Positions 13,238-16,395 of a stretch of 16,395 nucleotides of DNA are shown here, piece by piece; positions within the stretch are counted from its first letter, which is position 1, and every line of letters starts with the position of its first letter. The notes under the pieces were generated by a model, which was given only the letters and a program-made list of their open reading frames with translations, ran no database searches and was not told the DNA's origin. Made by a program: the position numbers and the translations under genes. Origin of the DNA: Chloroflexota bacterium (GTDB taxonomy: Bacteria > Chloroflexota > Dehalococcoidia > Dehalococcoidales > UBA2162); the NCBI GenBank assembly GCA_016193545.1, contig JACPSA010000032.1, forward strand, positions 1-16,395. The letters are read 5' to 3'.

Positions 13238-13606
13238 CTAGTGTCCCTCACGCTTTTGTCTCAGTAACGCACCTCGATAATGGCTAATAGCATAGCTTTT
13301 ACCCGTGGCGTGCTCTATGGCATTCCAGCAATACCAGCCATCGCAGGTCTGACCTCTGGCAGCAATGGCACCGGCCAGTGGTCCATCATAAGTTTTATTC
13401 TCATATTTTATTTTACCGTCGGCTAAAAGAGTCGCCGTTATATCCTTGCCGCGGAAACTTATGGTAAGTTCGTCGCCGGCTTTTAGTAGGCCAGCAGCCA
13501 GGATGTCTTTCAAGGTTACGCGTCCGGTTGCCGGTAGAGGGGCACCACAATTGCCGCAGAACTTGTTTTCATCGGGATTGGAATGGGTACACTTCTGACA
13601 GAGCAT
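13238..13606 (-). CDS. Small zinc-ribbon protein with a RAMA-like domain
   Basis: A 122-residue protein with an N-terminal zinc ribbon (Cys3, Cys6, Cys17, Cys20 in LCQKC and FCGNC). After it comes a domain of about 70 residues: LKDILAAGLLKAGDEL, SFRGKDITATLLADGKI, YDGPLAGAIAARG and GWYCWNAI. That order (helix, 'G-L-L-x-x-G-D-x-L', short beta strands, 'G-W-x-x-W') is what I know of the RAMA domain found beside restriction-modification and other DNA-binding proteins, so the assignment is moderately supported. The ATG at 13606 has a good Shine-Dalgarno (AAAGGAGG). It lies 52 bases after the ETF-QO gene and may be its distal operon partner, though no functional link is evident. A nucleic-acid-binding role is inferred. 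Confidence 0.75.
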   Translation of the reverse strand: MLCQKCTHSNPDENKFCGNCGAPLPATGRVTLKDILAAGLLKAGDELTISFRGKDITATLLADGKIKYENKTYDGPLAGAIAARGQTCDGWYCWNAIEHATGKSYAISHYRGALLRQKREGH

Positions 13607-13658
13607 TTTCTTTGCCTCCTTTTAGCGTTGAGATAAAACATAGTATAGCATTTCTAAC

Positions 13659-15287
13659 CTACATCAGTTTATATCTCGGTCCGTCTCCTCCTTCCGGTAC
13701 CTCCCACTGTATTATCTGATTGGGGCATTTTATGCGGCAGGTCTGGCAATGGAGGCAGTTAGACGGGCTTAAAATCAGGTTGTCTTCGTCAAATCGATAT
13801 ACCTCTCCTGGACAGAATGATTCGCAGGGGTGGCAGCCGAATTTCTCTTTGCAACTGTCACATTGGGTGGGTTCGGAGAAGGTAATGTGGGATGGCTCAT
13901 CTTCCCGGTGGGTGGTGCCGGAAAGACTGACCGCAGTCAGACGGTCAATCCCGCCGTTATATTGTCTATCCAGCCTCACCCTTCTCATGCCTTCGTAATC
14001 TGGTTTAGTGCCTAACCTAAATGGAATCCACTGTTGGACAAGCGATAGCGGCGCACCCAGGTATAGTCCGGCTCTGCCTGCTTTGGTGAAGACCTGCCGG
14101 TAGTTCTTGGCCGTTTGTATATCCTTGACAACAAAACTATTGTTAAGCTGCTCCTGATACCTCTTTAAGGAATTATGGGAGAAGTCCTGCTCCTCGATAG
14201 CCTGGAAGATAGCCTCGGCGGCAATTATGCCTGATTTGATGGCATAATGCAGCCCCTTAAGCTTTCGGACACTGGTCAGGCCTGCGGCATCTCCTATGAT
14301 AAGGGCACCGTTGGTGGCCAGTTCCGGTACGGAATAATAGCCGCCTTCAGGCAGTGTCCTGGCTCCGTAGGCGATAACCTCTCCACCCTCAATCAGCCGG
14401 CTGACAAAGGGATGAGACTTAAAAAGTTGAAGCTCGCGCTGGGGATTGAGGTTGCAATACCGCCAGTCCAGGGCCAGGATTAGGGCTACCGCTACCGTAT
14501 TCTTCCCCAGGCTGTACAGTGTACCGCCGCCGAAGACATCAGGGGTCGACATCTTATTGGGGAAACCAAGCGTATGGAGCACCCGGTTCGGGCCGAAATT
14601 ATTTTCTTCCGGTAGCCTGATAATCTCTTTGACTCCCAGCGAATAGACCTGTGGATTTCGACCTTTGCCGAGATTAAATCGGTTGACCATTTTCTCGGAT
14701 AACTGGCCTAGAGAGCCTTCGCCAAAGACGGTTACTTTAGCCTCAATTATTTCCCCGGGTGAGTAGTTTGATTGTTTCCTTTTATCTTTATCCAGACCCT
14801 TGTCACCCAGCTTTATCCCTTTAACCGAGTTGTCGGCTACTACCAGCTCTTTGGCGGCAAAACCGGTGTATATCTCAACGCCAAGCTCCCGGGCGATTCC
14901 TGCCAGCCAGTTGACCATCTCACTGAGTGAAAGAACATAATTGCCGTGATGTCGCATATATTTGGGTACTATCGTTTCCGGTAACCTGATAGCTGAGCTA
15001 CCTCCGGGTAGAAAAACTGTCTCGTCTATTTTTACCTCATTGGCCAACGTCTTGGTGACAAAAGCGTCCTTTTTCTCCTTCCAGCCAGGGATTAATTCAT
15101 TGAGAACATCGGCTTCAAAGACAGCTCCGGATAGATTATGCTGGCCCAGCTTATCGGCTTTTTCGATAACGACCACCGAATCGTTTCTGCCCTTTTGCTT
15201 GAGGAGTTGTTTTAGTTTGATGGCTCCTGCCAAGCTGGCCGGACCGGCGCCGACAAAGAGTGCTGCTATTTTGTTCACTTCATCCAC
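13659..15287 (-). CDS. Electron-transfer flavoprotein:quinone oxidoreductase (ETF-QO / FixCX-like)
   Basis: This 542-residue flavoprotein would take electrons from reduced ETF and deliver them to membrane quinone. The N-terminal FAD-binding loop is GAGPAS (13-18), followed by the ETF-QO block GQHNLSGAVFE. A second FAD contact is GALIIGDAAGLTSVRKLKGLH (split by a few residues from the catalytic-domain core). The C-terminal domain ends in IQWEVPEGGDGPRY, the ETF-QO signature. It holds nine cysteines (476, 479, 485, 488, 492, 511, 514, 517, 521), more than the four that bind the single 4Fe-4S cluster in mitochondrial ETF-QO. GTG 15287 is chosen because AAGGAG lies seven bases ahead and the etfA stop is two bases upstream. 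It acts together with the upstream etfA and, presumably, the convergent acyl-CoA dehydrogenases. Confidence 0.9.
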   Translation of the reverse strand: MDEVNKIAALFVGAGPASLAGAIKLKQLLKQKGRNDSVVVIEKADKLGQHNLSGAVFEADVLNELIPGWKEKKDAFVTKTLANEVKIDETVFLPGGSSAIRLPETIVPKYMRHHGNYVLSLSEMVNWLAGIARELGVEIYTGFAAKELVVADNSVKGIKLGDKGLDKDKRKQSNYSPGEIIEAKVTVFGEGSLGQLSEKMVNRFNLGKGRNPQVYSLGVKEIIRLPEENNFGPNRVLHTLGFPNKMSTPDVFGGGTLYSLGKNTVAVALILALDWRYCNLNPQRELQLFKSHPFVSRLIEGGEVIAYGARTLPEGGYYSVPELATNGALIIGDAAGLTSVRKLKGLHYAIKSGIIAAEAIFQAIEEQDFSHNSLKRYQEQLNNSFVVKDIQTAKNYRQVFTKAGRAGLYLGAPLSLVQQWIPFRLGTKPDYEGMRRVRLDRQYNGGIDRLTAVSLSGTTHREDEPSHITFSEPTQCDSCKEKFGCHPCESFCPGEVYRFDEDNLILSPSNCLHCQTCRIKCPNQIIQWEVPEGGDGPRYKLM

Positions 15288-15289
15288 TG

Positions 15290-16395
15290 TTACGCTCCTT
15301 GTGAATTGAGTTCCTTGGTAAGTGAGGGTACTATCTCTTCTAGATTCCCGACTATGCCGAAATCAGCCACCTTGAAAATCCGGGCGTTCGGGTCTTTATT
15401 TATCGCCAGGATAATGTCAGAGTTCTGCATACCGGTCAGGTGTTGTACCGCTCCCGAAATACCGACGGCAACATAGACCCTGGGTTTGACTGTTTGTCCC
15501 GTCTGGCCGACCTGATGACTGCGAGTGGTAAATCCTGACTCGACGGCCAGTCTGGAGGCGCCTACCATAGCCTCTTGCCCCAGGAATTTGCCCATACTCT
15601 CAGCCAGTGGGAAGATACATTGTTCAAAACCCTCTTTGGTCTTGCAGCCGGCACCACCGGAAACGATTATAGCCGCATCCTTAAGCTCAGAGGTAAGCTG
15701 GCGGAGCTCGGCTGAAATTATCCTGGCACCTAAATCGGATTCGGTGATATTGAATACATATTCCAGGACTTCTCCTTTCCGGGTATTATCGGCTGGTAGA
15801 GCTTGCATCACGCCCGGTCTGGCGGTGGACATTTGTACTGTCGAGTTCTGGGTAATGATGCTGGCCATGACATTGCCCCCCAGTGCCGGCCTGGTCTGGT
15901 CCGGTGCAATCAGCCGTTAGCCCCGAGTTGCTTCGATAAGCTACCCTTGGCGCCAGCTCCCTGCCCAGTGGTGTAGCGCTGAATAACATCATCTGCGGTT
16001 TATATTTTTCAATTAGTTCTGAGACTGCCCTGGTATAGGCAACGGGCAAAAAATTTTCTAGGAGTTTATGCTCAGCGATATAGACCTTATCAGCCCCGTG
16101 GGCAATGAGGTCCCGGGGTAATCCTTTAATATCTTTGCCAACCACTACCGCGCCTACCTTTTCATTGAGTGAAGCGGCTAATTCAGAGGCTTTGCCTAAT
16201 AGCTCTAATGAGGCTGGGTTTATCTCTCCCCCTTCCTGTTCAACATATACCCAGAGCTCACCTTTGTAGTTGCCCTGCTTCCCTTCCGGGAAGTGGTATT
16301 TAGGCTTTTTTTCTTCTCCACCTTCTTTTTTAGTACCTGCTAACTTACTGGTATAGGCTTCTTTCAGCATGGTGGCTAATTTTCCTAGGTCATTC
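15290..16395 (-). pseudogene. etfA: Electron-transfer flavoprotein alpha subunit, interrupted by a deletion/frameshift; N-terminus outside the window
   Basis: Two overlapping minus-strand frames together make one EtfA (FixB). The N-terminal part, from the window edge down to about 15900, contains ELWVYVEQEGGEINPASLELL, then ATPLGRELAPRVAYRSNSGL and TADCT. The C-terminal part, from about 15893 to 15290, contains RPALGGNVMASI, the FAD-domain blocks ASRLAVESGF, SHQVGQTGQTVKP, VGISGAVQHLTGMQ, AINKDPNARIFKVADFGIVG, and a normal end. At the junction only about three codons separate TADCT from RPALGGN where relatives have about 13, and the frame changes. So roughly 29 bases appear to be missing. Either the gene is broken or the assembly is. 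The N-terminus extends at least 50 residues ahead of the usual EtfA start, through a Lys/Glu-rich linker, and remains open at the edge. Confidence 0.8.

Overview
The window looks like a chromosomal segment of an anaerobic bacterium of moderate GC content. My best guess is a Dehalococcoidia-like member of the Chloroflexota. This rests on gene content, TTG/GTG start usage and abundant GC-rich palindromic intergenic repeats. It is an inference, since no marker gene is present.

Layout, plus strand. (1) Positions 3-170 hold the C-terminal tail of a gene that enters from outside, possibly a serine recombinase. (2) Positions 231-5390 are a tryptophan operon: trpG, an unrecognised small gene, trpD, trpC, a trpF scar, trpB and trpA. 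trpE is not next to trpG. trpF is reduced to about 20 codons squeezed between trpC and trpB, keeping the start with its catalytic-cysteine motif and little else. Palindromic repeats are inserted around the small gene and on both sides of trpD. (3) After a 317-bp gap with another repeat and a good promoter candidate come three tandem, closely related acyl-CoA dehydrogenase genes and a fourth, divergent, shorter one. The four look like large-subunit paralogues and a small-subunit partner.

Layout, minus strand (convergent with the above). Reading leftwards from the right edge: an electron-transfer flavoprotein alpha gene (etfA), interrupted by a small deletion and frameshift and still open at the window edge; an ETF:quinone oxidoreductase with a cysteine-rich ferredoxin-like tail; a small zinc-ribbon protein with a RAMA-like domain; a 600-bp gap; then a FecCD/BtuC-type permease and its ATPase. 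The gap carries palindromic repeats, a promoter, a cobalamin riboswitch and an intrinsic terminator.

How it works together. The acyl-CoA dehydrogenases would pass electrons to ETF and on to the quinone pool through ETF-QO, so the two convergent clusters form one metabolic theme (oxidation of fatty, dicarboxylic or alicyclic acyl-CoA; substrate unknown). The riboswitch-controlled transporter would take up corrinoids when B12 is low. The trp operon would give tryptophan from anthranilate only if phosphoribosylanthranilate isomerase is supplied from elsewhere.

Most notable points: the trpF deletion scar, the broken etfA, mosaic tandem dehydrogenases lacking the usual catalytic-Glu motif, the nine-cysteine tail of ETF-QO, and a mobile-looking palindromic repeat family. 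I found no convincing wholly new system such as a defence island or CRISPR array.
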